Below are positions 1 to 9,102 of a stretch of 64,000 bases of DNA, in pieces. The DNA is from Devosia riboflavina (GTDB lineage Bacteria > Pseudomonadota > Alphaproteobacteria > Rhizobiales > Devosiaceae). The position numbers were made by a program, and so were the translations under genes. Under the pieces are notes generated by a model that had not been told where the DNA came from, ran no database searches, and saw only the letters and a list, made by a program, of their open reading frames with translations. The stretch is taken from positions 124,001 to 188,000 of the forward strand of contig NZ_JQGC01000006.1 in NCBI RefSeq assembly GCF_000743575.1. The letters are read 5' to 3'. Every line of letters starts with the position of its first letter. Positions within the stretch are counted from its first letter, which is position 1.

Positions 1-1
1 C

Positions 2-193
2 TCCTGGTCGAGCGTCCGGCTCTGGCGCGTACATGACCGCAGTCTGACCGACGATGATTTCGAATATGAGCACAACACGCCAGAGGAACGACATCGCTTC
101 CTCAGCCATGTGGCCTTGATGCTCTGCGTGCTGTCAGCGGTGGCGATCATCTATGTCACCATTCCCATGCTCTATCTCGATAGCTGCCGATGA
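2..193 (+). CDS. C-terminal fragment of a small membrane protein of a cytochrome oxidase locus
   Basis: An open frame enters from the left edge and stops in a TGA that overlaps the next start (ATGA). The 63 visible residues begin with a charged stretch rich in Asp, Glu, His and Arg and end with one hydrophobic segment (about 20 residues, HVALMLCVLSAVAIIYVTI) followed by a short tail with one Cys. I do not recognise the family. Translational coupling to the CtaG-type gene suggests a subunit or accessory protein of a terminal oxidase, but that is inference from position. The N terminus lies outside the window. Confidence 0.6.
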   Translation, partial: SWSSVRLWRVHDRSLTDDDFEYEHNTPEERHRFLSHVALMLCVLSAVAIIYVTIPMLYLDSCR

Positions 194-816
194 GCCCGCG
201 CCTTTTCACAGCGCTTGGGATTTTGTTGCTGCTCCTCGCCTGGGCTGGCCCACTGCCGCGCCTCGTGCCCGAAAGCTTTGCAGCGCATATGGCGCTGCAT
301 ATGGGCGTGGTTGGTATCGCCGTCCCCATCCTTGCCATCGGACTGGCGCCGATGATTGCCGACCATCCCTGGCTGCGCTCACAGCTGGCCTTGCCGATTG
401 CCGTCAGCCTCCTCGATCTCGTCATCGTCTGGGGCTGGCACACGCCCGCGCTCCACCACGCATCGCGCACGTCGGGCTGGGCTCTCGTTTATGAACAAGC
501 CTCCTTTGCCTCTGCCTCGTTGCTGGTGTGGGTACTGGCGCTCGCCGCTCCGCGCGGACGCAGGGATATCGCAGCGCTGGCCGGTGCATTGACGCTGTTT
601 TTCACCTCCATGCACATGACCCTGCTCGGCGCGCTGATCGGTCTTGCCCCGCGGCCGATCTATCCGGGGCACGCGCACAACAATCCATTCGGTTTGAGCG
701 AAATGGCCGACCAGCAGGTTGGCGGCGTGATCATGCTGGCGATCGGCAGCATCATCTATCTCGTCGGTGGCCTGAGCCTCGTCGGTCGGGCGCTCAAGCT
801 GCCGGTGCCATCATGA
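190..816 (+). CDS. CtaG-type (caa3) cytochrome c oxidase assembly factor
   Basis: A 208-residue, very hydrophobic protein with about six membrane segments. The HMALHMGV stretch near residue 33, the later GWHTPALHH and TSMHMTLLG motifs and the GHAHNN loop are typical of the caa3-type CtaG family, which helps assemble heme-copper oxidases in the inner membrane. It is a different family from the Cox11-type CtaG copper chaperone. ATGA overlaps on both sides couple it to the preceding membrane fragment and to the triheme cytochrome, so the three form the end of a respiratory operon whose oxidase subunits probably lie upstream of the window. Confidence 0.82.
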   Translation: MSPRLFTALGILLLLLAWAGPLPRLVPESFAAHMALHMGVVGIAVPILAIGLAPMIADHPWLRSQLALPIAVSLLDLVIVWGWHTPALHHASRTSGWALVYEQASFASASLLVWVLALAAPRGRRDIAALAGALTLFFTSMHMTLLGALIGLAPRPIYPGHAHNNPFGLSEMADQQVGGVIMLAIGSIIYLVGGLSLVGRALKLPVPS

Positions 817-1826
817 AGCGGCTCGCTCCCTTTCTCGCCAGTGCCGCTGCGGGTGCGCTGTTTCTTCTCGCCATACCCCTTACCGGCCTGCTCGATCACG
901 CAGTGCATTCCGCTGGCAAGGGGGTGGTCAATTGGTACAATCAACTGGCCGCCCGGCAATCCATAGCGCTACGATCGGCCATGATTGCCGTCCCCGATCT
1001 CGATGATCCCAAAATGGTTTTGCGCGGGGCAGGGCATTTCCAACTCGTTTGCGCCGCCTGTCACGGCAGTCCCGAATCGCCGCCGGCGCAATTTGCGCGG
1101 GATTTGTCGCCGGCACCGCCCCGACTTACCAGCTGGCGTCCGGACGCCCGACTGTTTCAGACCATCAAATACGGCATTCGCCACACGGCTATGCCCGCCT
1201 GGCCGACCGATATGCGCGACGACGAGGTCTGGGACATGGTCGCCTTCCTCCGGCGCCTGCCCACCATGGACGCGGAAACCTATGCCACGCTGGCTCATGG
1301 CGGGGCCGAACCTGGCTCCTGCGCCTCCTGTCATGGGCCAGATGGGGAGGGGCGAGGTGGCGCTTTCCCACGTCTCGATATCCAAAGCGCACAATACCTG
1401 GCTGATGCGCTTCTGGCGTTTCGTGACGGCAGTCGGCCGAGTGGCACGATGATGTCGGCGGCGCGACAACTGACGGACGAAGAGATCGCCGTTTTCGCCG
1501 ATCTTTACGGCCACACTGTCTCTCTGCCAACTCCGGATGGTAGCGATCTGGGCAGAACTATTGCCCTTGAGGGGATCGTGTCGAGCGACGTTCCCGCCTG
1601 CGAAAAGTGTCACGGTCCGACCGCTCGAACAGATTTTCCGCGTCTTTCCAGTCAATCCGCCGACTACCTCCGGCGGCAGTTGCACCTGTTCCAGAAATAT
1701 GGCGCGGAGCGCGGCGGCCAGCACGCCGACATCATGGCCAAAGTTATCGAGGATGCGCTCGAAGAGGGGCCGCATCGCCTGGAGCCGGAAGCCATCGAGG
1801 CGTTGGCCGACTACTACGGCCACTGA
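813..1826 (+). CDS. Membrane-anchored triheme c-type cytochrome
   Basis: The start is ATG 813, overlapping the CtaG stop; the open frame runs further upstream but that part is antisense-like shadow. The 337-residue product has an N-terminal hydrophobic segment (residues 6-24) that serves as signal or anchor, then three CXXCH heme sites: CAACH at 80-84, CASCH at 170-174 and CEKCH at 263-267. Met127 (TAMPAW) is a plausible axial ligand of the first heme. The domains resemble class I cytochromes c repeated in tandem, as in the Cyt c553/c4 group. It probably passes electrons to the oxidase whose assembly factor is encoded just upstream. The partner oxidase is not visible. Confidence 0.85.
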   Translation: MKRLAPFLASAAAGALFLLAIPLTGLLDHAVHSAGKGVVNWYNQLAARQSIALRSAMIAVPDLDDPKMVLRGAGHFQLVCAACHGSPESPPAQFARDLSPAPPRLTSWRPDARLFQTIKYGIRHTAMPAWPTDMRDDEVWDMVAFLRRLPTMDAETYATLAHGGAEPGSCASCHGPDGEGRGGAFPRLDIQSAQYLADALLAFRDGSRPSGTMMSAARQLTDEEIAVFADLYGHTVSLPTPDGSDLGRTIALEGIVSSDVPACEKCHGPTARTDFPRLSSQSADYLRRQLHLFQKYGAERGGQHADIMAKVIEDALEEGPHRLEPEAIEALADYYGH

Positions 1827-1889
1827 GCCAGGGAACGCTTTGATACGGCCGCCATTGGAAATGGGCCCGATCACCAAAAGAGTTCGCAG

Positions 1890-3728
1890 ATGAAGCGGCC
1901 CAGTCCCGATACTGTCTTTCGCAGCCACAAAATGCGGTTTGGCGCCGAGGTTCGGAAGGGGAGCACGCGCTTCAAGCTATGGGCGCCGAAATGCAAGACG
2001 CTGCAGCTCAAACTGAAGGGTCGGCGATCGCTCATCGAAATGGATGCGATAGACGACGGCTGGTTTCGTGTGGACGTGGAGGGCGTCGGCGCCGGCGCAC
2101 TCTACAAATATGTGCTGCCTGATGGGTCGGCCATTCCCGATCCAACCTCGCGACACCAGCCTGATGACATTGCAGGTTTCAGCGAGGTCATCGATCCCCA
2201 GGCCTTCGGTTGGACCGATCGCGGCTGGAGAGGACGTCCGTGGGAAGAAGCGATCATTTACGAACTCCACATTGGCACATTTACCGAGGAGGGGACCTTC
2301 GCCGCCGCTATCACGAAGCTGGATCATCTCGTGGCGCTCGGCGTTACAGCCATCCAGATCATGCCGGTCGGCGAGTTTTATGGGAAATTCAACTGGGGTT
2401 ATGATGGAGCCATGTGGTTCGCTCCATCATCCAATTATGGGCGCCCGGACGACCTGAAAGCGTTGATCGATGCGGCGCATCGGCGCTCGATGATGGTGTT
2501 CCTTGATGTGGTCTACAACCATTTCGGACCGCACGGAAATTACCTGCCGGCCATCGCGCCGATCTTCACCAAAAAGCATCAGAGCCCATGGGGCGAAGCA
2601 CTCAACTTCGATGGCCGGGGTGCCAATGTGGTGCGGGAGCTGGTAGTCGAAAACGCGCTCTACTGGATGAGCGAATTCAATTTGGACGGACTGCGGTTCG
2701 ACTCCGTGCACACGATGGTGGACGACAGCTCGAGCCACATTCTCGAGCTCCTCTCAGCGCGCATTCGGGCCTCGCGCCCCCATCGGCATACTCATCTCAT
2801 CATCGAGAATTCGGACAATCAGGAGGTCTGGCTGCGCCGCAATAGTGACTCCGAACCGGTGCACTACACTGCACAATGGAATGACGACGTCCACCACCTG
2901 CTGCACGCCGCCGCGACGGGCGAAAACACCGGCTACTATGCTGACTTTGACGACTCCGACGGACGTTCCGGTCGGCTGGGTCGCGCGCTCGCCGAAGGCT
3001 TTGCCTATCAAGGTGAAGTAAAGCCGCACGAGGCTATGAAGCGTGGAGAGCCCAGCGGAGGACTGCCGGCGACATCTTTTGTGGTCTACATGCAGGACCA
3101 CGACCAGATCGGCAACCGGATCAAGGGCGATCGGATCACGCGCGTCGCCCATGATGACGCGGTGAAGGCGCTGATCGCGATCTATTTGCTCTGTCCGCAA
3201 ATACCGATGCTCTTCCAAGGGGAAGAGTGGGCCAGCGCGCGGCCATTTCCATTCTTTTCGGACGTGCCTGCCGAAGTGCGCGACGCGGTCCGCAACGGGA
3301 GGCAGGATGACCTCAGAAGCACCCCGGAGCATGAGGATCAGGATAGACCCGAGGTTGAAGAGGCCGTCGATCCGACGAGCATCAGGACGTTCACTTCGGC
3401 AAAGCTCGACTGGTCCAATCTCCGGAAGCAGCCGCATTCGAATTGGTTGAAGCACTACCGCTCCCTCATCGATCTGCGCAAAATGGAGATCGTACCCCGC
3501 TTGGTCGGTCAGCAGGGCTTTGCTGGCCGATACGAACCACTGGGCGTCAAATCCGTTCTCGTGAGCTGGAGGATGGGCGACGGCTCCATCCTGCGCCTCT
3601 ATGCCAACCTTACCGATGAAACTCAGCATGACGTTCAGCCGATTATCGGCCGAAAGGTCTATCTTCACGGCTTTGCGGAGGAAGGGCGGCTGGGCCCCTG
3701 GTCAGTTCTATGGACGGTGGAAGTTTAG
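1890..3728 (+). CDS. treZ: Malto-oligosyltrehalose trehalohydrolase (GH13)
   Basis: Hydrolyses maltooligosyltrehalose to free trehalose, the second step of the TreY/TreZ route, in the cytoplasm. The 612-residue protein has an N-terminal CBM48-like sheet domain (about 16-100), then the GH13 barrel. Conserved regions are visible: DVVYNH at 206-211, GLRFDSVH with nucleophile Asp271, LIIENSDN with acid/base Glu306, and QDHDQIGN near 402-409 with the transition-state Asp. Family length is usual. An alternative start is ATG 1932 (MRFGAEV), which would drop 14 residues. No treY or treX partner is in the window, and the gene is not coupled to its neighbours. It may serve osmoprotection or glycogen turnover. 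Confidence 0.88.
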   Translation: MKRPSPDTVFRSHKMRFGAEVRKGSTRFKLWAPKCKTLQLKLKGRRSLIEMDAIDDGWFRVDVEGVGAGALYKYVLPDGSAIPDPTSRHQPDDIAGFSEVIDPQAFGWTDRGWRGRPWEEAIIYELHIGTFTEEGTFAAAITKLDHLVALGVTAIQIMPVGEFYGKFNWGYDGAMWFAPSSNYGRPDDLKALIDAAHRRSMMVFLDVVYNHFGPHGNYLPAIAPIFTKKHQSPWGEALNFDGRGANVVRELVVENALYWMSEFNLDGLRFDSVHTMVDDSSSHILELLSARIRASRPHRHTHLIIENSDNQEVWLRRNSDSEPVHYTAQWNDDVHHLLHAAATGENTGYYADFDDSDGRSGRLGRALAEGFAYQGEVKPHEAMKRGEPSGGLPATSFVVYMQDHDQIGNRIKGDRITRVAHDDAVKALIAIYLLCPQIPMLFQGEEWASARPFPFFSDVPAEVRDAVRNGRQDDLRSTPEHEDQDRPEVEEAVDPTSIRTFTSAKLDWSNLRKQPHSNWLKHYRSLIDLRKMEIVPRLVGQQGFAGRYEPLGVKSVLVSWRMGDGSILRLYANLTDETQHDVQPIIGRKVYLHGFAEEGRLGPWSVLWTVEV

Positions 3729-4194
3729 AGTGACCCTCAGCCTCGCTGCACTATATCCGGCCGCCATCTCAGCGAAAGCTCCGCGGTTTTGGTCCAAGGA
3801 TGTGAATGGCTGCGGACTCAAGCTCGAACAACCAATCCATATCGGCGCCGTGGCAGCCTCGATCGGACGAAATGGCGACGCATTTTGACATTTGATCCTC
3901 GGCAGCGTCCTTCCCACGAGATCAGATTGCACAGCCGGCATAGGTCCCAAGGTGCACCTTCACCGGGGGCAACCTCTATTGGTCGATCGAGCCCTTTTCA
4001 GCCGCGCCCAGTCCCGTCGGTGCCTTCGGTCACAGCCCCTTCGTGGTAACAATTCGGAACAGTGTCGGAGCCCCTTGAGAGGGCATGAAGCTTGGGCTTT
4101 GAAAGCGGTTTCGTAGGGCTGGCGGCAAGAAGTTGCCTGCGCCCCAACGCCGCTAGAAGGCAATACCTCGCGGCTTCGTCAGTTCGGTAATATT
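3729..4194. other. Intergenic stretch without a supported gene
   Basis: About 0.5 kb between treZ and the desaturase operon. Several open frames of 60-90 codons occur on both strands, but none shows a ribosome binding site, a recognisable domain or the codon pattern of the neighbouring genes. It may hold a decayed gene remnant and the promoter of the following operon; the last 60 bases are clearly more AT-rich than the surroundings. Confidence 0.5.
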
Positions 4195-4213
4195 GTCTAT
4201 TCAAATTATAGAC
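4195..4213. promoter_or_regulatory. Inverted repeat upstream of the desaturase/betaine transporter operon
   Basis: GTCTAT-N7-ATAGAC, a perfect 6-base inverted repeat with an AT-rich centre, ending 31 bases before the desaturase start. The position and AT-rich setting fit a transcription-factor operator overlapping a promoter. No dedicated regulator is encoded in the operon, so the protein that would bind is unknown. Confidence 0.45.
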
Positions 4214-4244
4214 TTAAAGCGGTGGCCGATGCTCTAAATCCTGC

Positions 4245-5186
4245 ATGACGCACCGAGCCGACCAGACTATACCCTATATCCGTGCCAGAACCCTAGAATG
4301 GCCTACGCTTGCGCTGGTTCTAGCGATTTATGGTGGTTGGCTGGCGCTCACGTTTTTCTGGCAGTCGATACCACTTTGGCTGCTTGTTCCGCTCGCGGCT
4401 TGGACCGTGGCCTGGCAAGGCTCGTTGCAGCATGAAATCATTCACGGTCATCCGACGCGGATAAGGGCGCTCAATGATGCGCTTGGCTGGCCGCCGCTGT
4501 CGCTTTGGCTGCCCTATCCGATCTATAAGCTGAGCCACTTGCAGCATCACCGTGACGAGCGGTTGACCGACCCGCTCGACGATCCGGAATCCTTCTACAT
4601 CACCGAAAAGGCTTGGAGTGACGCGCCGGCATGGCTGCGGTCGCTGCTGCGGTTCAATCAGACCCTGCTAGGACGCCTCATCGTTGGGCCGGCTTTCATG
4701 ATCGGCTTTTTCCTGCATGCCGAGTTTGGCCTGATTCTGGCCAACCAGGGGAAGCGGCGGCGCATCTGGGCCATCCAGGCTGCGCTGGTCGCGGTGGTTT
4801 TGGTCTGGGTGCTCGCTATCTGCCAGATGCCGCTCTGGTTCTATCTGCTGGCCTTTGTCTATGCCGGCGGCGCGCTGACCCGCATCCGCTCCTTCGCCGA
4901 GCACCGCTTTGCCGACAAGCACGAGGAACGCACGGCCATCGTCGAAGGCGGTGGCCCGCTGGCGCTGCTGTTTCTCAACAACAACCTGCATGTGCTGCAC
5001 CACCTGCGTCCCACCATCGCTTGGTACGATTTGCCTGCCCTCTATAGGGCGCATCGCGAGACCTTGGTTAAGCACAATGGCGGTCTCGTCTATCGCAATT
5101 ACGGCGAGCTTTTCGGACGCTTCTTCGTCCGGCCGCATGACAAGCTGTTGCATCCCCATCACCGCACCACGGATGCACGCGAATGA
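4245..5186 (+). CDS. Membrane fatty-acid-desaturase-family protein
   Basis: A 313-residue integral membrane di-iron enzyme. The three histidine boxes of the family are present: HEIIH near residues 64-68, HLQHH near 98-102 and HVLHH near 247-251, with hydrophobic segments between them (about 20-60 and 150-215). Such enzymes use O2 to desaturate or hydroxylate acyl chains or, in the RtxC (dihydrorhizobitoxine desaturase) branch, non-lipid substrates. The substrate cannot be read from sequence. It is first in an operon with a PhnD-like protein (ATGA overlap) and a betaine-type ABC importer, which suggests a role in modifying or using a small quaternary-amine or amino-acid-like compound rather than bulk lipids. 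That role is inference. Confidence 0.78.
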   Translation: MTHRADQTIPYIRARTLEWPTLALVLAIYGGWLALTFFWQSIPLWLLVPLAAWTVAWQGSLQHEIIHGHPTRIRALNDALGWPPLSLWLPYPIYKLSHLQHHRDERLTDPLDDPESFYITEKAWSDAPAWLRSLLRFNQTLLGRLIVGPAFMIGFFLHAEFGLILANQGKRRRIWAIQAALVAVVLVWVLAICQMPLWFYLLAFVYAGGALTRIRSFAEHRFADKHEERTAIVEGGGPLALLFLNNNLHVLHHLRPTIAWYDLPALYRAHRETLVKHNGGLVYRNYGELFGRFFVRPHDKLLHPHHRTTDARE

Positions 5187-5974
5187 CACGGACAGTTTCG
5201 CTCGCCATGTACGATCCGGGCGAGGGCGCGGTTGATGGGCTGTGGGTCGATCTGCGGGAGCGCCTGATCGTCGCCGGTTTCGATGAGCTACCCTTGACGC
5301 TAGACGGCAGCGGGGACCTTGAAGCCACCTGGCTTGATAGTAATCTCCTTCTGGCACAGACCTGCGGCTATCCCCTCCGCCATCTGCTTGATGGTCGGGT
5401 CCGTTATGTGGGCACACCGATCTATGCGGTAGAGGGGACAGACGGTCCAAACTACAGCAGCGCCATCGTTGTCAGGGCCGATAACCCTGCCGAACGGCTC
5501 GAAGACCTGCGCGGTCGTCGCGCCGCCTACAACGCGGTCCATTCTCAGTCCGGCTACAACGCATTTCGCGAGACGGTTTCCGCCTATGCCGAAAATGGGC
5601 GCTTCTTCTCGGAGACTTTTGCAACCGGCAGCCATTCGGCGTCGTTGCAATCGGTGATCGGCGGGCGCGCCGATGTGGCGGCGATCGATCCCGTCACACT
5701 GCAACTGCAACCACAGGATGTGCGGGATGCGATCAAAGTCATTGGCTGGACCGCCGCTGCTCCGGGTCTGCCCTTCATCACCGTGCTGACAATATCTGAC
5801 AGTGAGCTCGTCAAATTGCGGGCCGTACTCGCCGACTTCTTCGGCGGGGCGGCACGCAAGGATCATCCCGAATTTCACTTCGCCGGCTTCGAAGTCCTCC
5901 CGGACGAAGCCTATGACAGCATTCTTGCGATGGAACAGCGGGCGATCGACCGATCCTACCCGCGCCTCGCCTGA
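5183..5974 (+). CDS. PhnD/SsuA-like substrate-binding-fold protein lacking a signal peptide
   Basis: A 263-residue protein with the PhnD (phosphonate-binding, PF12974-like) fold: an early YDPGEG segment, a LAQTCGYP motif, LRGRRAAYNAVHSQSGYNAFR as the ligand-loop region near 110-130, and GRADVAAIDPVT near 167-178. Usual family members are exported, but here the protein starts directly with MTRTVSLAMYD and has no hydrophobic leader, so it is predicted to stay in the cytoplasm unless the start is wrong. It overlaps the desaturase stop by ATGA and sits 51 bases before the betaine-binding protein gene. It could be a cytosolic ligand binder or sensor. Function unknown. Confidence 0.7.
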   Translation: MTRTVSLAMYDPGEGAVDGLWVDLRERLIVAGFDELPLTLDGSGDLEATWLDSNLLLAQTCGYPLRHLLDGRVRYVGTPIYAVEGTDGPNYSSAIVVRADNPAERLEDLRGRRAAYNAVHSQSGYNAFRETVSAYAENGRFFSETFATGSHSASLQSVIGGRADVAAIDPVTLQLQPQDVRDAIKVIGWTAAAPGLPFITVLTISDSELVKLRAVLADFFGGAARKDHPEFHFAGFEVLPDEAYDSILAMEQRAIDRSYPRLA

Positions 5975-6025
5975 ACCTTCCCAAAGACAAGCGGCCACAC
6001 TGGCCAACGATCCAAGGAGATCAAC

Positions 6026-6937
6026 GTGCGTCTACTGACCAAACTCGCCGTGGCAACCCTCGCCCTGGCTCTGACCACCGGCATTGCGAATGCACAAGTC
6101 GTGGTGTCCTCGAAGATCGATACTGAAGGTGGCCTCCTCGGCAACATCATTTCGCAGGTGCTGCAGGCCAATGGCGTGCCGGTGACTGAAAAGATCCAGC
6201 TTGGCGCTACCTCGGTCGTGCGCGAAGCTATCGTGGCCGGCCAGATCGATATCTATCCCGAATATACCGGCAATGCCGCTTTCTTCTTCAACAAAGCCGA
6301 CGATCCGCTCTGGAACGACGCTGCCAAGGCCTATGCCGAGGCAGCCAAGCTTGATCTTGAGGCCAACAAGATCGTCTGGCTGCAGCCGGCGCCGGCCAAC
6401 AACACCTGGGCTGTCGCGCTCCGCAAGGATATCGCCGACGCCGATGGCCTCGTGACCTTCAGCGATTTCGGCAAGTATGTTGCCGAGGGCGGTGACGTGA
6501 AGCTTACTGCATCAGCCGAGTTCGTGAGCTCGCCGGCCGCCCTGCCGAAGTTTCAGGAAGTCTACGGCTTCACCCTCAAGCCCGAACAATTGGTGACGCT
6601 GTCGGGCGGCGACACCTCGGCGACCATCGCCGCCGCCGCTCAGCAGACCGATGGCGTCAATGCCGCCATGGTCTACGGCACGGACGGCGGCATTGCCCCG
6701 TCGGGCCTTGTCGTCCTCGAGGACGACAAGGGCGTGCAGCCGGTCTATGAGCCGGCCCCGATCATTCGCGAAGCCGTGCTTGCGGAATATCCGCAGATCA
6801 AGGACCTGCTGGCACCCGTCTTCGCCAAGCTCGACATCATCACCCTGCAGGAACTCAACGGCCGCATCCAGGTCGGTGGCGAGTCCGCTCAGGCCGTGGC
6901 CGTCGATTGGCTGAAGACCGGCGGTTTCCTGAAGTAG
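6026..6937 (+). CDS. Glycine betaine/choline-type (OsmF/YehZ) ABC substrate-binding protein
   Basis: Starts with GTG, preceded by AAGGAGA six bases upstream. A classical signal peptide (residues 1-23, cleavage after ANA) directs the 303-residue protein to the periplasm. The mature part matches the OpuAC/OsmF family: KIDTEGGLLG at the first strand, QLGATSVVREAIVAGQIDIYPEYTGN near 56-80 (the hinge and Tyr-rich pocket typical of quaternary-amine binders), and a GGDTSATIAAAAQQTDGVNAAMVYGTDGGI segment near 190-220. It ends in tandem TAG TAG stops. It feeds the two permeases and ATPase that follow. YehZ-type systems are low-affinity betaine importers; the actual ligand is not determined here. Confidence 0.82.
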   Translation: MRLLTKLAVATLALALTTGIANAQVVVSSKIDTEGGLLGNIISQVLQANGVPVTEKIQLGATSVVREAIVAGQIDIYPEYTGNAAFFFNKADDPLWNDAAKAYAEAAKLDLEANKIVWLQPAPANNTWAVALRKDIADADGLVTFSDFGKYVAEGGDVKLTASAEFVSSPAALPKFQEVYGFTLKPEQLVTLSGGDTSATIAAAAQQTDGVNAAMVYGTDGGIAPSGLVVLEDDKGVQPVYEPAPIIREAVLAEYPQIKDLLAPVFAKLDIITLQELNGRIQVGGESAQAVAVDWLKTGGFLK

Positions 6938-6988
6938 TAGTCTCATTGAGGGGTGGGTCATTCCGGCCCGCCCCAACCCTCTTTGGTC

Positions 6989-8167
6989 ATGACAGATAAT
7001 TCAACGCCCCCATCCTCGCGGCATGTCATTGACCGGCTGGGGATTGTAATCTTTGCTCTCGCGATAGCCGGGCTCTTTTGCCCATTCGTGCTGTTCCGCG
7101 CCAATCGCATCGTGGCAGGCGAGGCCCGCTATGTGCTCGATGCCTTGCCCGGCTGGCCGGGCTATTTTCTTCTAGCGGTACTCGGCACCGGCGCTGTCCT
7201 GGCCTTGCTTCGCCTTGATGCTCGTCTGCGTCTTGCGGTCAGCTTTGCTGCGCTCGCCATACTCGCCGTCGGCCTCGGCTGGGCTGTGAATAGCGTGACG
7301 CCCGAAGGCGATAAGATTTCACGCACGGCGCCGGCCCTTGGTTTCTGGCTCGAATTGCTGGCTTTTGGCCTGCTTGCCGCCGACAGTGTCGTGCGATTGG
7401 GGCTGAAACCGCTGTCGCGCATCGCCCTTCTCGTGGCAGTTGGTCTCGCTATCGCGACCATCCTTCTCTCCGGCATCTGGTCCGATCTCTCCGTATTGCG
7501 CGAATATGCCAATCGCGCCGATGTCTTCTGGCGCGAGGCGGCAACCCATATTACGCTGGCCCTGGGTTCGCTCGTGGCCGCCGCACTGGTCGGCCTGCCG
7601 CTCGGCATCGTCATCCATCCCACGAGGCGCTTGCGCGCGGTGGTCACCGGGCTTCTGAGTGCGGTGCAAACCATCCCCTCGATCGCGCTTTTTGGACTCC
7701 TCATTGCGCCGCTCGCCTGGCTTGCTGCCACTGTCCCGGCCGCAGCGGCCCTAGGCATTGCCGGCATCGGCGCCGCTCCCGCCATGCTTGCCTTGTTTCT
7801 CTATGCGCTGATGCCTGTTGTCTCCAACACGCTGGCTGGGCTCGATGCTGTGCCGTCTGCTGCCAATGAGGCCGCGCGCGGCATGGGCATGACTGATGCC
7901 GAACGCTTACTGCAGGTGCAATTGCCGCTGGCCTTTCCCTCGATCCTTGCGGCCATCCGCATTGTTCTTGTCCAGAATATCGGTCTTGCCACCGTGGCTG
8001 CTCTGATCGGAGGAGGGGGCTTTGGCGTCTTCGTCTTCCAGGGCGTCGGACAGACGGCGATGGACCTAGTGCTCCTCGGCGCCGTGCCAACGGTCGCGCT
8101 CGCCTTTGCCTCCGCCGTCCTTCTCGACGCCGCAGTTGAACTGGTCTCCGTGAAAGGCCGAACATGA
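6989..8167 (+). CDS. Betaine-type ABC transporter permease (YehY-like, with N-terminal membrane extension)
   Basis: ATG 6989 (MTDNSTPPS) is chosen; the in-frame upstream extension lacks a ribosome site. The 392-residue protein has about four N-terminal membrane helices (residues 16-145) before a second set that carries the permease domain, with the EAA-type loop ANEAARGMGMTDAERLL near 293-312. This two-part layout is typical of YehY/OsmY-side permeases of the OsmU family. Its stop overlaps the ATPase start (ATGA at 8164-8167). With the second, shorter permease it forms the heterodimeric channel. Confidence 0.82.
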   Translation: MTDNSTPPSSRHVIDRLGIVIFALAIAGLFCPFVLFRANRIVAGEARYVLDALPGWPGYFLLAVLGTGAVLALLRLDARLRLAVSFAALAILAVGLGWAVNSVTPEGDKISRTAPALGFWLELLAFGLLAADSVVRLGLKPLSRIALLVAVGLAIATILLSGIWSDLSVLREYANRADVFWREAATHITLALGSLVAAALVGLPLGIVIHPTRRLRAVVTGLLSAVQTIPSIALFGLLIAPLAWLAATVPAAAALGIAGIGAAPAMLALFLYALMPVVSNTLAGLDAVPSAANEAARGMGMTDAERLLQVQLPLAFPSILAAIRIVLVQNIGLATVAALIGGGGFGVFVFQGVGQTAMDLVLLGAVPTVALAFASAVLLDAAVELVSVKGRT

Positions 8168-9102
8168 TCGAGATCGAGCATCTGTCGAAGTTTTTTGACG
8201 AAACCTGTGTCGTCGACGATGTGTCCATGACCATCCCCGATGGCGCGCTTGCCGTCATCGTCGGCACGTCTGGATCGGGCAAGACGACGCTGCTGCGCAT
8301 GATCAATCGACTGGTCGAACCGAGTTCGGGACGTATCCTGATCGACGGCAAGGACATCAGCGCCATCCCGCCGCACGAACTGCGCCGCCAGATCGGCTAC
8401 GCTATTCAAAGCCATGGTCTTTTTCCGCATCGCACCGTGGGCCAGAACATCGCCACCGTGCCGCACCTGCTCCATTGGGAGGCAACCAAGGTGAATGCAC
8501 GGGTCGACGAACTGCTCGATCTCTTCCAGCTCGATCCCGCCGAATTCCGCGATCGCTATCCGAGCCAGCTTTCCGGCGGCCAGCAACAGCGCGTGGGCGT
8601 CGCCCGCGCCCTGGCGGCCGCACCAAAGCTGCTGCTGATGGATGAACCTTTCGGTGCGCTCGATCCCATCATCCGTGCTCGGGCTCAAGAGGATCTGCGC
8701 CAGATCCAGCGCCGATTGGGCACAACCATCGTGCTCGTGACCCATGATATGAACGAGGCAATCCATCTCGGCGACCGGATCGCGGTGATGGATCGCGCGA
8801 AACTCCTGCAATATGACACGCCGCAGGAGATCGTCACGCGTCCCGCAACCGACTTTGTCGGCGAACTATTGGGTAGTGGCGAGCGACCCTTCCGCCTGCT
8901 CTCGCTGCAACCCCTGCGCCCGTTCATCGAACAAGGCGAGGCGACCGGCACCGCCGTCAGCGTAGATGCCTCGCTACGCGATGCGCTGGAAGAAGCGCTC
9001 TGGAGTGGGCGCGCGGCCGTGCCTGTCCGCGACGGCGCCGGTAAAACCCTTGGCCGCGTGACGTTGGCGACCGCCATTCGCCAGGCGGCGCGCCCACAAT
9101 GA
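8164..9102 (+). CDS. Betaine-type ABC transporter ATP-binding protein (YehX/OsmV-like)
   Basis: A 312-residue cytoplasmic ATPase. Walker [10 protein letters not shown] near residues 36-44, the Q-loop at [12 protein letters not shown], signature LSGGQQQR near 137-144, Walker [13 protein letters not shown] near 157-168 and the H-loop VTHDM are intact. About 70 C-terminal residues extend past the ATPase core as a short CBS-like tail ([26 protein letters not shown]), as in osmo-regulated betaine ATPases. Coupled by ATGA overlaps to both permease genes. Confidence 0.87.
   Translation: MIEIEHLSKFFDETCVVDDVSMTIPDGALAVIVGTSGSGKTTLLRMINRLVEPSSGRILIDGKDISAIPPHELRRQIGYAIQSHGLFPHRTVGQNIATVPHLLHWEATKVNARVDELLDLFQLDPAEFRDRYPSQLSGGQQQRVGVARALAAAPKLLLMDEPFGALDPIIRARAQEDLRQIQRRLGTTIVLVTHDMNEAIHLGDRIAVMDRAKLLQYDTPQEIVTRPATDFVGELLGSGERPFRLLSLQPLRPFIEQGEATGTAVSVDASLRDALEEALWSGRAAVPVRDGAGKTLGRVTLATAIRQAARPQ

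Noticed and set aside
528-812. Upstream extension of the triheme cytochrome frame
   Set aside because: It lies entirely within the CtaG gene in another frame; ATG 813 gives a proper signal/anchor segment and an ATGA overlap.
3742-4163. Several 60-90 codon open frames between treZ and the desaturase gene
   Set aside because: They overlap one another on both strands, lack ribosome sites and recognisable motifs, and do not follow the local codon pattern.
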